The notes: a model not told the origin generated them from the letters alone. A stretch of DNA of 64,000 nucleotides from Epiperipatus broadwayi (GCA_028023455.1 JAQFVV010006342.1:1139001-1203000); one strand, 5' to 3'. Numbered from the stretch's first letter, positions 1 through 13,654 are shown. A program made the numbers and translations.

Positions 1-459
1 CACACACATATGAGTTTTATTTTAAAGAGATATCAACTAATTCAATTACTATGACAGTCTTATATATACACCCCTATAGTCTAATATTTAACTCTTAAAT
101 ACAATATTTCCTTATGAAAAAATATTTTCCTAATGCACTGAATTATTATTTTTTAAAAAAAACGATAAAACGGAACTATATATTACTTTTTTGATCCTTT
201 ACTTCATCAATGTCTTTTTAATGTTTTCATTGAATTGTCATGATTTTTAACGCAGGCAACTGCCTATGAAATTAAAGTTATTTTCCTAAGTTATTTTTAT
301 GATAGGTATCTTTATAATTTTTGCTATTTTAATTCAAGTCTCCTTCAGATTAAGCTCTTTTTTTATACGATTCCTTTTAGATAATATATTGATATACAAC
401 TAGTTTGGGCATTTTATTAAAAATGAGAATGGCATGTTCATTTTTTAGGTAAATTAAAA
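1..459. other. AT-rich DNA with no recognisable feature
   Basis: Low-complexity AT-rich sequence beginning in a short CA run. I see no ORF of note, no RNA gene and no repeat shared with the rest of the window. Confidence 0.5.
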
Positions 460-715
460 CAGGCAAAACCCATTATACATATAGCCACACACAGCAAGCT
501 AGAGTAATCAATGGATGCCATAAGTCTTGTGCATAAAATTCCCATCTAGTGCCTACTCATCCAATATCCCCAGACTAGTTTCTGGATTGTGGCCTTCATC
601 AGTGAGGAGCCTTGGATCTGAGAGCACTGCACCTAGATCTTAGGATCTAATGCAACCCTCCAGCAGCCACTTTTTATCTCCACTTAACTACAAAACAGTT
701 ATACCCAAGCATAAA
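460..715 (+). repeat. Fold-back repeat family (FB), single arm
   Basis: One arm of a repeat that recurs about ten times here. Diagnostic words are 'gtaatcaatggatgc', 'ctactcatccaatatcccc', 'agactagtttct', 'agcactgcacctagatct' and 'ctccagcagccac'. Elsewhere (34232-34685 and 51760-52510) the same arm is followed by its own reverse complement, so this copy is a half element or has lost its partner. No ORF is present, so the family is probably non-autonomous. Confidence 0.75.
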
Positions 716-1530
716 AAGTCGTGGTAATGTGATGTTTTTAGATAAATCCAGTAAATGAGCATAATATAATTCATTATCCAATTATGCATTTATATGATGT
801 CTATAAATTTCTTTATAATAATTTCTTTTTTAAAAAATACTTATTTCATCATATATGGTAATTTTTCACACATTTCCTTTGTAGAATAATGATAGGTTCC
901 TTGTTTATAGAGAATCTTTAGATTTCTTGGGTTTCTATTATTATGGTAGACAACTAGTCAAATAGTATAACATTGCTAGTTTCAAAAAAATAAGATTTTT
1001 GAAATAAAGAGTTTATTTGAAATTACTATTTTCTTGATACATTGTCAAACTTCCGCGCACTCACAACTTTGACGTCATCCATTTCAGATAAATACAATAA
1101 TGATTATTAGTAATCATTTTCGAAACTAGAGATTATCTCTAGCACAGATACTTACCAGATAACTTTCTGGTATCTTTCTTTTTTATGAAAACATAAAAAC
1201 AAATCTTGTCTACTAAATCCTGATATATCATCTTCTATTAATTAGATACATAAAAATTATAATTTAATTTTTGAATTATATTTTAAAGGAGAGGCAAAAC
1301 AAAAATGTTTCATAAAAAAATATGTTGAAAAAAGATAACATTATTGCATTTTTTGTAGCAATTTTATAAAATAACTGAAGATTTGTAAATAAAAGATACA
1401 ATATTGTATCTATGAACATATAACTTTACCTCCCATAAAGCATTGATATTGTAAATAATTAATAAAAGATTAAGCAATTTGGGTCAAAGATTCGGAAGGG
1501 AAAAAAAAGTCTTGATTAATTTATATATAT
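716..1530. other. AT-rich DNA with one CRE-like octamer
   Basis: No gene is seen. Bases 1070-1077 read TGACGTCA, the perfect cAMP-response-element palindrome, in a patch with several CpGs (1050-1080). A small hairpin, TACCAGA...TCTGGTA, lies near 1154-1173. With no transcript downstream these could be chance matches. Confidence 0.3.
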
Positions 1531-2786
1531 TGCAACCCTCACATCTGAGTTTACAAGTGTTGCTTTTATTCAAATATTTTTTTATTATGTATAACAAAAT
1601 ATTAAAGTCATGTATAAAGAATACATTTTAAAATGGTTTTAAATGTTAAAAAAGAAAATAAGTGTAAAGATAAAATGTATTATTACTTTATTCTTTTAAA
1701 AATAAAAAAATATTTTTTCTTTTAAAATAAAAATGTTATTATGGTAACCAATAGAAACGTTCAAACCTCGTCTGCTTTCAAGAAACCGGAAAAAGAATTG
1801 TAAGGATACTTCGACATAATAACTCTTACTGTTAAGAAGTCTGTGGAATTTTATAAAGATTTTTAATTAATATCATGTATTTTATGGAGTAGAGGACCCT
1901 TTAGGATGCTTTTCCTGACCTTTTCAGTAGTGTACCTAAAGCTAGAGCTGTAGACAACCAACATGCCTTAAAATTTTAATATTTATCCTACCAATCTATT
2001 CATCATTATTGCATGCTGAAGAAATAGCTAACATTTACTTGCTGAATAAAGAAAAAAAAACAAGTCATCCAAAGTTGTTATTCCATGGAAATGTATTTCT
2101 ATAAATTAACCTATGGATCTACTTATTTTAAAATGCCCAGAAGATAACTGCAAAAGGAAACTCTCATCATAAAGCTACCTCTGAAAGAATCAAAAAAAGC
2201 TAAAATCTTATATTGCCAGAAAACATTAAAATTCAACAATTAAGAGTTATGTTTCCACATTTACAGATACAAAATATGCATATGTACCCACAAAGACATT
2301 ACACTAAATCAACTGAACTTTCTGTAAATACCCCCAAAGAGATTGCAAGTTTTATATATATATATATATAATAAATCTTAATTTGTGAATATGTAAATAG
2401 ATTTTTTTTTATTGTCATATAATAGCATACTTTCATTAAAGTTTTTGTTTATTGTTAATAATTTTGTTTTGTCATACCTCATTTGAACGAAGCTAATTAT
2501 TTATTCGTTAATGTAATAACATTAGGTGAAGAGGGATAATGATCAGAAAATATAATTGGACTTGTATGGAAACTTGTAAAATTTTATGTAGGTTCAATTT
2601 GATCATTACTCATAACTAGAAATTACTTGTCTATTAAAAATAAAATATATGCTGTCGCTTCATCATGTACACATCACCCATTAGCTGTCTTTAAATTCCC
2701 GTAGATGAAAATTTAATTACCAATACCCCTTTTTATTATTTAATCGTTAACTGTTTTTAATACCAGTTGTTTATTAGAGTGATTAC
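1531..2786 (+). repeat. Putative 5' LTR (left direct repeat)
   Basis: Aligns end to end with 3668-4935. It begins TGCAACCCTC (the other copy has TGTAACCCTC). Its 3' edge has been rearranged: instead of the GTTACA terminus it runs into an inverted copy of its own segment 2435-2526. Confidence 0.6.
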
Positions 2787-2877
2787 CTAATAAGTTATTA
2801 CAGCAATAAATAACTAATTAGCTTGGTTCAGATGAATGACAAACACAAAATTATTAACAATAAACAATAACTTTAAT
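2435..2877. repeat. Inverted repeat around the 5' LTR boundary
   Basis: Bases 2435-2526 (attaaag...attagg) recur as reverse complement at 2786-2877 (cctaat...ctttaat), about 90 bp per arm with modest divergence. The same segment is also present once in the right LTR (about 4584-4680). A local inverted duplication seems to have replaced the original LTR/internal junction. Confidence 0.6.
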
Positions 2878-3667
2878 TAAATAATATTTGAATGCAAATT
2901 TTATATTCTACTTTTGTCAATAAATGAATAGTTAAAGAAAATATCAGAGTTCAAAATTTAAATGATCACTCTATTGTATTGTTGATTAAACATGTATAGG
3001 AAAACATTACATAGTTAGAAATCAAAATTAATTTTATGAGTTTAATAATGGTTGATCATGTTGCTGTCTGTCTTGGTGATGAATAGAGTGTGATTCATTG
3101 TTTTGAGATTGTTGTGTGTTGGAGTTTTTTTTATCTCAGCACTGTTTTCAATTATATTATTTTTATATTTATTACCTCTAAATCTCCAAAGTGAGCTAGG
3201 CATAGTCATGTATTTGTCAGCCTCTAAGTGTCAAAAATGAGTCAGGAATATTTTGATATTTTTCAGCCTTTGTCTCATAGTAGAGCATGGATTTATTTAA
3301 ATGCATTTCCTTATATGGTTAGGCTGATATTATATTTGTGCTTAAGATAATTCACTGGGTATTCATATTGCATGATACACTGTCTGTCTGTTGGAGATTT
3401 CTTTGTTCATCCCAACATTGCAGGCAGATGATTAGGTCCAATAAATAATTTTTATTGAATTAAGGCAAGTTTTTTTTATATATGAATACCAATATACTGG
3501 ATTTGTAAAGATGATATTATTTGTCATGTTCATACCAGCTTGTAAGACCACTTCCAAAGTAGTACATACAACTTGACATTATTGTAAAAGTGAAAGAAAT
3601 TGTCTTTTAGTGTAGAAATAAAATTGAGCTACATTTATGGCTTATTTCTAAATGGAGGAGGGGCATA

Positions 3668-4942
3668 TGTAACCCTCATGTCTGAGTTTACAGGCATTGC
3701 TTTTATGTTAATATTTATTTGTTATTATGTATAACAAACTATTAAAGTCATGTATATAGAATAAATTTTATATGTATTCTTAAAATATTAAAAAGAAAAA
3801 TAAGTGTAAAGATAAAAGATATCATTACTTTATTCTTTTAAAAATAAAGAATTTTTTTTTTTAAAACAAAAATGTTGCTATGGTAACCAACAGAAGCTTT
3901 CAAAACTCATCTGCTTTCAAGAAACCAGGAAAAGAATTGTAACATCACTTCACCATAATATCTCTTATCGTCAAGAAGTCAATGGAATTTTATAAAGATT
4001 TCTAATTAATATCATGCATTTTATGGAGTAGATGACATTTCAGGATGATTTCCCTGACCTTCCCAGTAATGTAGATGAATATAGAGCTATTGACAAAAAT
4101 ATGCATTAAATTTTAATCTTTATTCTGCCGATCTATTTATCATTATTGAACGCAGAAGAAATATTAACATTTACTTGCTAAAAAAGAAAAAAACTAGTCA
4201 TCTAAAGTTATTATTCCATGAAAACATATCTCTATAAATTAACCTGTGAATCTATTTATTTTAAAATGCTTAGAAGAAAACTACAATAGAAACTCTCAGA
4301 GAAAAACTCCCTCAGAGGGAACCAAACGAAACTAAAATCTTATATTACTAAAAAAAATATTAAAATTCAAAGATAGATGGTCATGTTCCCATGTTTAAAG
4401 ATACAAAATGTACATGTGGGTTTACAAAGACATTAAGTAAATCAACTGAATTTTCTATAAATATCCTCAAAGAGTTTGTAAGTTATAATTTTTTCCCCTC
4501 TCATGTGTGATCACCATATAAGTCTATTAACTTGTAAACAGATTTTTATTATTATCATTATTGTCATATAATACCATTCTTTCATTAAAGTTATTGTTTA
4601 TTATTAATAATTTTGTGTTTGTCATTCCTCATCTGAACCAAGCTATTATTTATTTGTTAATGTAATAACTTATTAGGTGGAGAGGGATAATGATCAGGAA
4701 ATATAATAGGATTTGCATGGAAACTTGTTTTTATATAAGTTCAATTTGATTATTACTCATACCTAGAAATTACTTGTCAATTAAAAATAAATTGTATTCT
4801 ATCACTCCACCATGTACATGATCACCTGTTAGCTGTCTTTAAATTCCTCTAGATGAAAATTTAATTGCCAAATATCCTTTTTTATTATTTAATTGTTAAC
4901 TGGTTTTAATACCAATTGTTTATTAGAGTGCTTACTGTTACA
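3668..4942 (+). repeat. Putative 3' LTR (right direct repeat)
   Basis: Intact-looking LTR ends TGTAAC...GTTACA, preceded by a purine-rich tract. It carries the same ordered words as the left copy, e.g. 'ttatgtataacaaa', 'aagtgtaaagataaaa' and 'tctttaaattcc'. Confidence 0.6.
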
Positions 4943-6410
4943 ATATAAATGTTTTGGACTTTTAACCAAGAAAATATAATACAGTTCTTATTATTATTAT
5001 AATTTACTGAGATGTTTTTGATGATAATGGTTTTAATCATTGTGTTTATGTTTTGCCGCAGAATGCAACACCACATTTAAATAAAGGGTGCGTTAAGTAA
5101 ATGTCCTATTTACAGATTCCATTTCTTTAACATGGGAACACAGGATTCTTTTCTGTTTATAGTTTGGGCATTATTGACAAAGAACTATGCTTTATTGAAA
5201 TTATGCTTCCTATCATCCTACTCAGAGCAAATCACTTTTACTCTTGCTGGGCCAAAAACATGACTGCATTCTGACTCATGTTCTAAAAAATACTGATCTA
5301 TATTCAGAGTTCTTTTTCACATGCCTATATAGATATTTATGCTGTTTCACACTTGTAGCAAGATTTTCCCATGATTCCTCATAATACACAACATGGCAGG
5401 GGGAATTGCTGTTTCCAATTTTATATACAACTTGTGGGGCTTGCTCTGGAGGTATCCTATTCTTACATTATTTATTAATCTGATTAGAGTGGGAGGAGTT
5501 CTAAGGCTAACATTATATGTATTGTCATATATCTTTTTCAGTCTTTGTGATACACAGGAAATATAGGGGAAACATCCAAGGTTTTAAGTCTGTCCTCTGG
5601 GAGGATGGTTTATTTATTTTTGCATAAAACTTCTTAATTGTGTTAATTAGCTTATTATGGTTGTATCCTAGTGTCAACAGATCTAATGTAAGCATCAATA
5701 TTATTTTTATGATCAGCTTCATACTTGCACAATTTTAAGTTTCTGAACATGAGTAGGTCATTATTAACTGTTAGTTCAACTATAGATTTAATATGTATGC
5801 TTTTGTAGCTCTTTTTAAAGACATTAAAAGAAATTAAATACCATCAATTTAATGAGGGAGTCTATTATTAAATATGCACATAATAGGAGAATGATAGATT
5901 ATCAAAAGTTAAAATATTGTTTCTGATATAAGCAATATTTTCTGTCTTCCCTGCTGTTATTTCCATTCTTTTTTTATTTTACTTTCTGTTGACATTTATG
6001 TTACAACATTCTGTAGTCATGTAAACTCATCAGTTATCTTTAAGTAATAACTATGACAAAAAGATTGTGTTCACAATCTCACATTCTTTAATTTCACATA
6101 CTATAGTTTTCACTCCCATCTTTTTTGTATGCAAATATATTAAACAGGTGTAATATGAAAAGTTTTTGGCATTAAGAAACAACAATGGGCACAACTTAAC
6201 AGATTGGGAATCTTAGATTATAATACTGGCCAAAGCAGTATAATAAATAATGAGTTACTTGGAAGTGAATTAAAGACAGCTTCATTTGTTAGATGATTAT
6301 TTATTTGGATTATTCTAATTAAGATTTTGCCTGACTTCAAAATCGGATTAGATTGTTATTAAAATTGCAACTTTCTCATTTAAACAATATAAATAGCATA
6401 TTTTCCAGAT
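4943..6410. other. AT-rich DNA with no recognisable feature
   Basis: A short minus-strand ORF at 5525-5722 has no recognisable motif and is probably chance. No repeat family shared with the rest of the window was seen. Confidence 0.4.
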
Positions 6411-6417
6411 TAGTACA

Positions 6418-6595
6418 TGTAATGATATTGAATTATTTATTTAAGATGCATTTTTATTAGGTTAGGCATGAAAAGCAGCTGAAGAATAACATATTCTTGA
6501 TATGGCAAAGAGTGATAGATGTGATGATATTGAAATATCTATTACAAGATGCATCTTTATTAGGTTAGGTATAAGAAGCAGCTGAAGAATGACTG
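6418..6595. repeat. Imperfect tandem duplication, period about 101 bp
   Basis: The block with 'gatattgaa', 'agatgcat', 'tttattaggttagg' and 'gcagctgaagaat' occurs at about 6418-6490 and again at about 6519-6592 with small changes. No coding potential. Confidence 0.65.
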
Positions 6596-6599
6596 ACTC

Positions 6600-8840
6600 T
6601 AATGCATGGTATTTATGGTAAAAGCAGGCCATCTTTACATTATAGTTTAAGCAAAGATACTCTAAAGATGTGCATTGTTGATTGCTTTTTTTTTAGAAGG
6701 ATACTAGAATTATACTTAAGCAACATGTTTAAATCTTTCAGAAAGTCAGTGTCTTAAGACTGCATCGCATGTTATTTATATCATAATGGCATTCACATTA
6801 AAATATTGACTTTATATAAGGAAAATTCTTTTTTACAGTCAAGACATTACTTTTATTTACTCAAGGATGCTAATTATTAATGATGATTATGATAAATATG
6901 TTCTAATGTAAATTATAATTTAATTATTTATTTTTTCAAAATTTCATCAATCTATATTATATGCCCACGATACATATTTAATGAGGCTTTTTTTAAGTAA
7001 AATTTTAAAAAAATTATTTTTAGAAAATTTAATTACTATGAAAATCAACTTTGCTTAAAGGTATATAAAATGTATTTTAATTTTTCTTAAAGTAGAAAAA
7101 TAAGAAAATGCTGAAGCTTATAAAATATTTTATTATATGTAGTGAAATTGTAAAATTATGAAAACATTTTGTTTATTTAATTTTTTTCAAATTGACAATA
7201 TTGAATTTGGAATTATATGCACCCTACTCATATATGTGTGTGTGAACATGCACTAGCATATAAAACTTCTAAATTGAGTGTGCCCTATTATACATTCAGT
7301 CCTACACAATATCAGCTCTCACTTGAAACAATTTTTTTTTATTAATTCCATATAATAATTAATTAGGAGTCTGACAAGTCATTTCAGTATGTGATGTTAT
7401 TCCAAATGTAACGGGCATTTTACCAGCTGAAATAATATTGGTAGAATTGGATTTTTCAGTTAGTCAAAACTATTGTGGGAAGAAAATCTTTATCAAATTT
7501 TATTAGAGAAAAAATACGTTAAATGACAAATGGTTCGGATACAGTAATTTTATAATCAAAATATGGCTCTGAGGTGTTTGATTCCCTTTCGCCCTATTTC
7601 AAATTATAAACATATATTTTATAATCATTTATTGGTTTTTTCCGACATTTAAAAAAAAATGTAGGCCTAGAGGTATATTTGTTGCTCCATAAGTGCTCTA
7701 CTTTATTGGCATTTGAACATTTCCTCCTAGCGTTAAAACACTGGTCCTGAAATGTGTAAAGTGAAATAGATAAAAATTTATATATTGATGCAAAAAGAAA
7801 TATTCATGGTAAACGTGATTTCAAAAGTGAATTATATAAGGCTAAAGCAATTTGCATTAAACTCAATTTCAGTTATTCATTAAATAGCAGTACAGATGTG
7901 TTATATTCTAATCATTGAGATTGGTGTCCTGCATGGGTTGCTGCAGTCATAGAAAGATAAATTGTGGAGCTCCTGGTCTATAAATTGATGAGCCATCACT
8001 TCTGTCTGGTACTCAAACTTCCTAAGTTTTTCCAAGCAATAAAACACTCCATTAATTTTTTACTAGGATTGGACAAAATAACAAGAATTTATAACACCAT
8101 CATGTTTGTGAGTTAGTACTATATAATATTTGAAGTGTGTCTAAAATATGGCTTCCTCACATAGAAGAGTCTCAATTTCTGAATAATGCTATTTTTTTAA
8201 AAGCCTATAGAGTCTTAATGTTAACGGTGTTAGGAGAAAATGAAGATCATGGAAGATATGTAATCTCAAACCCATATATTATTGTGTTTGAGATTATGTT
8301 TGAAAGTACAGTATGATCTGGAAATACTGCCATTATTGGATGATTTAGCATTGGTTGTTTATCAGTAATGATGAGGTATATAATGGTTATAGAATAAAGA
8401 AAAAATAAACATTGATTGTGGATTAAAAGTATTGAATAAAAGAGGAAAAACATGCAATAATAAGGATATTCTTTAAATTTTGTAGAAGAAAGGTTTGCAT
8501 GCGATTAAAGAAGTAAATTTTTTTAGTTTATATATTGATTGAAAATAGATTTAGTAAATAATAATAAACAAGCACTCATAAGTGAGTATGGTCAGAAAAA
8601 AGTAGAAAGAAGAAAAATCTGCTCTAGAAATGAGATCTGTGACAACTATACAAATCAATCCATGAACCACAAATATGTCCATATAAAACATGTTTGTTCA
8701 TTTTTATTGTTTACCTGATATTTTATAATGATGTTTTAATTTCCTTAGCAGAAAACTTCTTTCTCAGATACTTCACTATCATGTTTAATTGTAGCTCTTC
8801 AACATATTCTATACTTTGTTATACATTCAACAATGGAAAC
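6600..8840. other. AT-rich DNA with no recognisable feature
   Basis: The minus-strand ORF at 8247-8453 is hydrophobic low-complexity sequence without a motif. Nothing supports a gene. The last 100 bases may be the decayed 3' end of the adjoining LINE. Confidence 0.4.
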
Positions 8841-8849
8841 AGTTAACTT

Positions 8850-10000
8850 TGCCCTTGTTTAAAATGTCTTTGAGTTAATCCTTTTAACTTAGATTGGGTT
8901 TGTCTTTCCTTAAACTATGCTCAAGTTCATAATAACACAATTTTAGGAAGTCCTGTATTGTTCATTCATTTTAAATGTCCAGTCCAATAAAGGTGTAATT
9001 TTATAATAGGGGACTTTTTAGTATTTAATCTAGGAAGTTAAAGAACATATTGATTAATGTTATATTTCCATTGTATTTTTAAAATTTCATGCAACAACCT
9101 TAGATGTAGTTTTTAATGCTTTTATATGGATCTGGTAGAATGTCCAAGTCTCATTTCCATACAAGTAATAGCTCTATATACAGCTAACTTAGTTGTAGTT
9201 GTTTTTTCTCTGTGATAAACTATTCTATCTTTTAAGCAGAACATGGGATCTGTGTCGTATATCAATATTCTAATTTCATTTTTTCTACTTATAAAATTAT
9301 CAAACTATTTAAACTAATTTACGTTCTGAAGTTGATAATTGTCTAAGCTGAAAGTTGCTGTAGATTTTTCTTCCATTATTGGCTGATATAGAATTTGAGT
9401 TTCTTGACCATTAATTAATGAAACAAAATCTTTATGTGTTGCACTGAAAATATTACGTACATTTAATAAAGTGTCTTTTGAACTAGACAAATAGCACAAT
9501 CATCAGCAAATCCAGAATCCAAGAAAATGTTATGGTTTTCATTTTCAGTTAATTCAGATTAAAAATTCTATCTTCATATCCATAACATATCTTAATTTTT
9601 GTTTCATTATGCTACCTCTAAACAATTTTGAAGACTACATTCATAAAAGTTGAAATAATGTTGTAACAAATGTATATCCGTGGTTAATACTACTTTTCAT
9701 TTCAAGTGTTTCACATTCTCCATTTATAGTAATAATACTTCATTTTGTAATGTAGAAACAGAGTATTATGAAAAAATTTCAGTAGGTGACAAACTTATTT
9801 CAAACAATGCATTGGACATGTTTTGTTAAATAAATCAAATGCTTTGATCAAATCAATAAAAACAATATATAATTCACTCCTTTGTTTCAGAAACTTTTCT
9901 TGCACTTGTCTGCTAACAAAAACCATGTTTATATTGCTTCTTGATTCTCTAGAACCATATTGAGTTTCCTGTAACCAATCATCTCCCTGAAGTCCTTAAG
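8850..10000 (-). mobile_element. Decayed non-LTR retrotransposon (LINE), RT and C-terminal part
   Basis: Minus-strand translation across frameshifts gives ordered LINE reverse-transcriptase landmarks. Near 9995-9870 it reads INMVFVSRQVQEKF and LYIVFIDLIKAFD, the palm motif A region with its aspartate. Near 9480-9360 it reads FVSLINGQETQILYQP, the post-catalytic 'GL.IN..KT..LYQP' segment; the YADD segment just upstream is destroyed. Near 9240-9170 it reads TKLAVYRAI, and near 9000-8930 LYWTGHL...LPKIVLL, matching the family's 'LRWAGH..RM....P' C-terminus. The family polymerase copies its RNA at a nicked target site in the nucleus. Many stops and frameshifts make this copy dead. The domain style is that of widespread metazoan endonuclease-RT LINEs; the exact clade is not assigned. 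The endonuclease half is absent, as in a 5'-truncated copy. Confidence 0.85.
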
Positions 10001-10059
10001 AGCACCTTTGCTGTGATTAACAGTAATGATATTTCACAATAATTAACAGCATTAAAAAC

Positions 10060-12690
10060 TTTTGTTCTTACAATAGTTTATACTACAGATGAAGAGCATT
10101 AAGGTTGAAATGAGCAAAAAATGAATTACTGATAGAAAATTAGATTTTCTTTCATGTAAACTTAGTAAAAAATGAGATGAAAAAAAAACTTTGCCAGTGT
10201 GTTAGATAAGAATATAATTAAAATAAAAAAAATGGAACAAAATGTGTAGCATAAGTTTAAGTCATGAAGAATTTTTTTTGTGAAAAGTATGGGTATTATT
10301 ATTAAAAAATATGTAAAACTTTCTGAACTAACTTTAAACAATATATGTCTGTGATATATTAAAATATGGTTGTTACTAATAAAATAGGTAAAACTATATA
10401 ATGGGTAAATATTAGTATTAAAAGAATGTGGATTTATATTCATTACATTATGAATTACATAAATCTTGATATGTTAAATTAAAAAGTGATTCATGAGATG
10501 AGATGCAAAAGGAAGTTGGAAAAAAATACAAAATCACAGGAACAAAATGGCACTTAATAGAAATGGTAGATTGACTGTAAAGAATTTCGACAAATTGGAA
10601 AAAATGAGTAAAATATGGAAATGTTAAAGAAAACTCATTTATATGTTTTAATTGAGAAAAACATGGAATTAAGGTTAAAATGTTTTGCAGTAATAAAACT
10701 CAAAAATAACTAAGCAGAAAGGATTGTTGAGAATAGTTTCACTAAAAGCTACAAGTCAAAAAAAAAGTTTAGCAAATCAGCTATTTACAATGTAATTTAT
10801 GAGTGAAAGATTTCTTTGGCTATTGAGAATAATATTAGAGAAGGTTATTAAGCAAGAAAATATATAATTTATATTGTAATTTTAGATACATATAAAATTA
10901 GTTGGTTGATAAACATAGTAATAAAAAAATAAAAATAAGATATAAAATAACTAAACAAGATGTTAATAAAGACAAGAGGTTATTCTGTGTGCTATTGATA
11001 TTCCATTTAAAAGAGGCTTGATAAATATATTTAAAATACTCAGAACAAAAGCTTTGAAAGTTAAGAAGAAACATTTGTAGATTAGAAAGATATAAAACTG
11101 AAAAAAAAATCATAAAGACATTAGGCTGAATAAATTTAAGAATGTAGAAATATTGTTAATGAAGAAAATTAATAGATATTGAATTGGGTCTTTTCTTAAT
11201 AATTATACATATCTTGGAAAAGGTAATGAAAGGTAGAAGTTGCTAATATTTTAAGAAGGGAGGAAAAAAGAGAGATTGGAAAATGTAATCTGAAGTGATG
11301 TGTGTACCATTTTTAAAAATTCTCCATATTTTCACAGACCCTTACTTCCATTTCTTATTGATTTTTATATTTTTTTATATTATTAATATTGAGATATACA
11401 GAGAGAGATTGCAAAAAAGTTGAAAGAGTTTGAAACTTTTAAACTAAAGCACTTTTGTATGAATAAATATGATTATATTTTGACAAATGTCTGATTGTCA
11501 TCATTTTTATTTCTAGTTTTTTCATGAAAATTTATGTTATTTGAATCATTAAAAGACTAAATATCACATTCATATGCATCATATTTAAGATGAAAATTAT
11601 ATTGAGAATAATAAGAATGGCATTCCATGGATAGGGCATTAATCAGGTTTTCACAGTTTCTCTGCAGATCCATAAATATATTGTGGAAACTTCCTCAAAC
11701 TTTTAACCCTGAGATTCCTTTTATTTTTAGTTGTCATAAGTGAAAGCTTGTCATTGTAGTTATAAAATGAACAACTCAATGGTCAGTGACTTGAGATGTC
11801 ATGTCATGATGTTCCAGCACTAGATGTTAAGATTGGGCTTCAGTCTTGGAACCATTAGCTTATCGAGCTATTATTTTACCACTCCATTAAATTGTATAGT
11901 GTAATTCCATAGATGAAAAACAGTCAGTTTTATCATTAGCTGTTTTGAATAACATATATAAGAATCTCCAAAATATAGTAGGAAATAATTTAATTTTCTT
12001 GACAAAATATCAGATCAAATTTTTGATTTAATGAATAACAAATCTTGCTTCAGATTTTTGATAATATACACTGTTATATGTTACTATATCAGTCTTTGGC
12101 TAAATTTGATTTCTGTTTGTTTATTGAGATATTGAAATTATTCATGAATTAAGTATTTTTATTCAAGAAATTATTGAACAAACTCAAAATATCTTGTTTC
12201 ATTGATGTTTTAAGAAGGCAAAAAGGGAAGAAAATTGTAAACTTACTATTTTTAATTTTAGCACAAATTAAATTAAAATTGGGGTAATTTATAAATTGTC
12301 ATAGAAGGCTACACAAATTAATTAAATTATCGAAATTTACTTATGTATTTTAAAATCAAAAATTTACATTACAATAAATGTATTATTTTCATTTGAAACA
12401 CAAATTGTCCCAGAATTAAGACACAAGAAATTTCCATAAATCAATTTTAGTAGGTTTCCCATGTAAAAAAGCGTTTATAAAATACAATCAGAAAGTCAGA
12501 TTTTGATAGCATACATACAAATTTATCTTTATGCAAAAACCTAGCGTATATTCTTCATCATAATTATAATACTTTTCAGGTTTCTACAATTATATATTTA
12601 ACATATGCTTTTACCATTTATTGATATATTTTAGTTTTTATAAAAATTTGTTTTAAATAAATTTACTATTTAAACAACTAATCTTCATAT
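10060..12690. other. AT-rich stretch, A-rich on plus strand, no gene recognised
   Basis: 10100-11300 is strikingly A/G-rich on the plus strand, so minus-strand ORFs at 10162-10443 and 10898-11113 are long runs of Phe, Leu, Ile and Tyr codons without motifs. I regard them as composition artefacts. 11330-12690 holds nothing I can name. Confidence 0.4.
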
Positions 12691-13200
12691 AATCACTATT
12701 TCCTATGCTTACACAAGCTATTAAGTGACATAGAGAGTTGAGGGTCATGTGAAAGTCTGAGTTCGAATCCCACATAAATTATATATGCAAGTTTAAGCCT
12801 ATATAGTGCATTAATTTACAAGCTATTAAGGCAATATGTGATATGATGTATTTTGGCTTCTCCTTAAACAAAGTCAAGAATCTCTCAGCAATTATGCCCA
12901 GAGAAACCTGTTCGCTACTTTATTTTACATTCTCCAGTCTAAGTTTTCCCATATTCTGCTCCATCCCATTTCCACAACATAATCTTTGTCAACTCTATGG
13001 CCTTTATATCTAAATCCCCCTTATCTTTTCCATACAGTATTGCCATCTAGTGCAAAACTTAGTAATCAATACATATAATGGCGTTTGTGCATAAAATCCC
13101 TATTGAGGGTGTACTCATCCAATATCTTCAGACTAATTTTTAACACAAACCTTGCATCCATTGATTACTATAGCATGCAGTGATTTGCTACTGTTTTAAA
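12690..13200 (+). repeat. FB repeat remnant interrupted by a SINE3 fragment
   Basis: 12693-12722 is the FB terminal word set ('cctatgcttacacaagct'). 12727-12790 is a piece of SINE3 with the box-B-like word 'gagttcgaatccc'. FB words resume at about 13022-13190 ('catacagtattgccatctagtgc', 'ctcatccaatatctt'), ending in the inverted 'gcatccattgattact'. This suggests SINE insertion into an FB element, or a chimera. Confidence 0.55.
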
Positions 13201-13256
13201 GTTATTTATATTACATATAAATTTATTCTATTTGTATATTTTAGTACTAAAGTGTG

Positions 13257-13345
13257 TTTCAGGCCTGACCAATAACAGTACTAGTATGGGAATCGAACCT
13301 GACCCTTAATCCAATATGTAAATACAACTAAAATACCACGAACCT
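13257..13345 (-). repeat. SINE2 (tRNA-like) fragment
   Basis: On the minus strand the box-B-like word 'ggttcgattcccata' is followed by 'ctagtactgttactggtcagg'-type sequence shared with 23590-23690, 26218-26335 and 39650-39768. Box A is degraded here. Confidence 0.55.
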
Positions 13346-13654
13346 TTAGGAAACCACTAATGACATTAGGTTTTACCATTGCAGCTAAGCAATCAAGAAA
13401 GGTAACACATATTACATGTGTGTACTATTTAGTTGCTTCTTTCAAAAGTGGTCATTTTACATAATTCATGTTGAAATATCTGTAGAAATCTTACTTCTAT
13501 AAAACAACAATAATAGCATTAACAAGGGCTTTGAGCTTTCTAGCATTAGATTTTCAATGGTATAGATGGATGAAGAGTTGGAGGGTGGAGTAGATTGAAG
13601 TCTGTCCATGGAAAGTTTGTAGATTTGCTATCTTAATATAAAACCAAGCATGAT

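Larger units (their letters stand above)
1531..4942 (+). mobile_element. Degenerate LTR retrotransposon or solo-like non-autonomous derivative
   Basis: Two direct repeats of about 1.26 kb (1531-2786 and 3668-about 4942) flank about 880 bp. The right copy starts TGTAACCCTC and ends GTTACA, the TG...CA inverted ends usual for LTRs. A purine tract (3650-3663, aaatggaggagggg) precedes it with a 4-base gap, where a polypurine tract is expected in a plus-strand element. Flanking 4-mers ATAT (1527-1530) and ATAT (4943-4946) could be the target-site duplication, but this is weak evidence in AT-rich DNA. The internal region has no gag, protease, RT or integrase that I can see, and no clear primer-binding site. 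The two LTRs differ at roughly one base in eight by eye, so the insertion is old. The alternative is a plain segmental duplication. Confidence 0.6.

Noticed and set aside
1070-1077. TGACGTCA as a working cAMP-response promoter element
   Set aside because: A single octamer with no nearby gene, TATA box or conservation evidence.
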